The notes beneath the pieces were generated by a model. That model had not been told where the DNA came from. It made no database searches and was given only the letters and a program-made list of their open reading frames with translations. The translations under genes and the position numbers were made by a program. DNA of 48,304 bases from Eubacteriales bacterium (GTDB lineage: Bacteria > Bacillota > Clostridia > Lachnospirales > Lachnospiraceae), in contig JAUNCG010000009.1 of NCBI GenBank assembly GCA_030526715.1, forward strand, positions 6,257 to 54,560. Direction: 5' to 3'. Below, one piece after another: positions 48,207 through 48,304 of this stretch; within the stretch, counting starts at the first letter, position 1, and each line of letters begins with the position of its first letter.

Positions 48207-48304
48207 GTTGCAGCGCTGAGCTGCGATGAAAGAACTTTGGTAATTGAATAGTGATACAACCTTGAAAGATTCTAAAAAGTTAATTTTTTAGGAACTGTAC
48301 CTTA
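48207..48304 (+). other. Probable rRNA operon leader
   Basis: About 100 bases without an open frame. A hairpin GCAGC/GCTGC (48210-48224) is followed by GAACTTTGG and an AT-rich stretch with CCTTGAAAGATTC and a long imperfect A/T stem (TTCTAAAAA with TTTTTTAGGAA). This looks like the leader before 16S rRNA in Lachnospiraceae. It is recognised by general resemblance only; no rRNA sequence is inside the window. Confidence 0.45.

Noticed and set aside
1..48304. CRISPR array, prophage, insertion sequence or integrase
   Set aside because: No regularly spaced repeats and no transposase, integrase or phage-like products were seen in any frame.

Overview
The window looks like chromosomal DNA from a spore-forming, anaerobic member of the Clostridia, most like Lachnospiraceae. 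Signs of this are strong AGGAGG-type ribosome binding sites with frequent TTG starts, sporulation genes (yabP, yabQ, spoIIE, a CotS-type coat protein), an aldo/keto reductase carrying two ferredoxin-type 4Fe-4S motifs, an FMN riboswitch in front of ribU, and three tRNA genes with no encoded CCA. It is almost all core genome. I see no insertion sequence, prophage, integrase or CRISPR array. The species assignment is inference.

Layout. 1-4.6 kb: 3' end of uppP, CCA-adding enzyme, a degenerate CotS-type protein, phosphoglucomutase. 4.6-6.6 kb: hup, rqcP, yabP, yabQ, divIC and tRNA-Met. Together with spoIIE, tilS, hpt and ftsH at 14.5-19.9 kb this reproduces the Bacillus subtilis order yabO-yabP-yabQ-divIC-tRNA-Met-spoIIE-tilS-hprT-ftsH, but about 8 kb are interposed: a heterodimeric ABC exporter, a PAS-GGDEF-EAL phosphodiesterase overlapping a short threonyl-tRNA synthetase, and a remnant of a YfhO-type membrane protein. 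SpoIIE here lacks its usual membrane domain. 19.9-26 kb: a possible small RNA, an intracellular GH13 glucan hydrolase, the Fe-S aldo/keto reductase, a membrane metallophosphoesterase and a PAS-GGDEF protein. 26-29.8 kb: a leftward SsuABC/TauABC-type transporter divergent from a LacI-type regulator, with two matching operator-like sites between them.

29.8-41.4 kb: a stand-alone HisA of the eukaryotic type, hpf, secA, prfB (programmed frameshift), a zinc-ribbon membrane protein overlapping a TPM-domain protein, an ACT protein with an ApgM-type enzyme (possible homoserine kinase), and tex. 41.4-48.3 kb: riboswitch-ribU, a NUDIX hydrolase, then tsaE-tsaB-rimI, a small CxxC protein, rnz, tsaD and ispD, two tRNA-Ser genes, and finally a strong promoter with a leader that looks like the front of an rRNA operon. 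The window may stop there because it is a contig end.

Themes. Translation and tRNA maturation dominate (cca, rnz, tilS, tsaB/D/E, thrS, prfB, hpf, rqcP, tRNAs). All three tRNAs need RNase Z trimming and CCA addition, and both enzymes are encoded here. The most unusual points are a prfB frameshift site built on UAA instead of UGA, a threonyl-tRNA synthetase without TGS domain and with a displaced zinc-ligand histidine that overlaps a c-di-GMP phosphodiesterase gene, a T7G10 tract just upstream of that phosphodiesterase, the soluble SpoIIE, and a promoter-to-terminator unit of about 90 nt with C-rich segments that could be a small RNA. All calls come from reading the sequence and from family knowledge; no database search was run.
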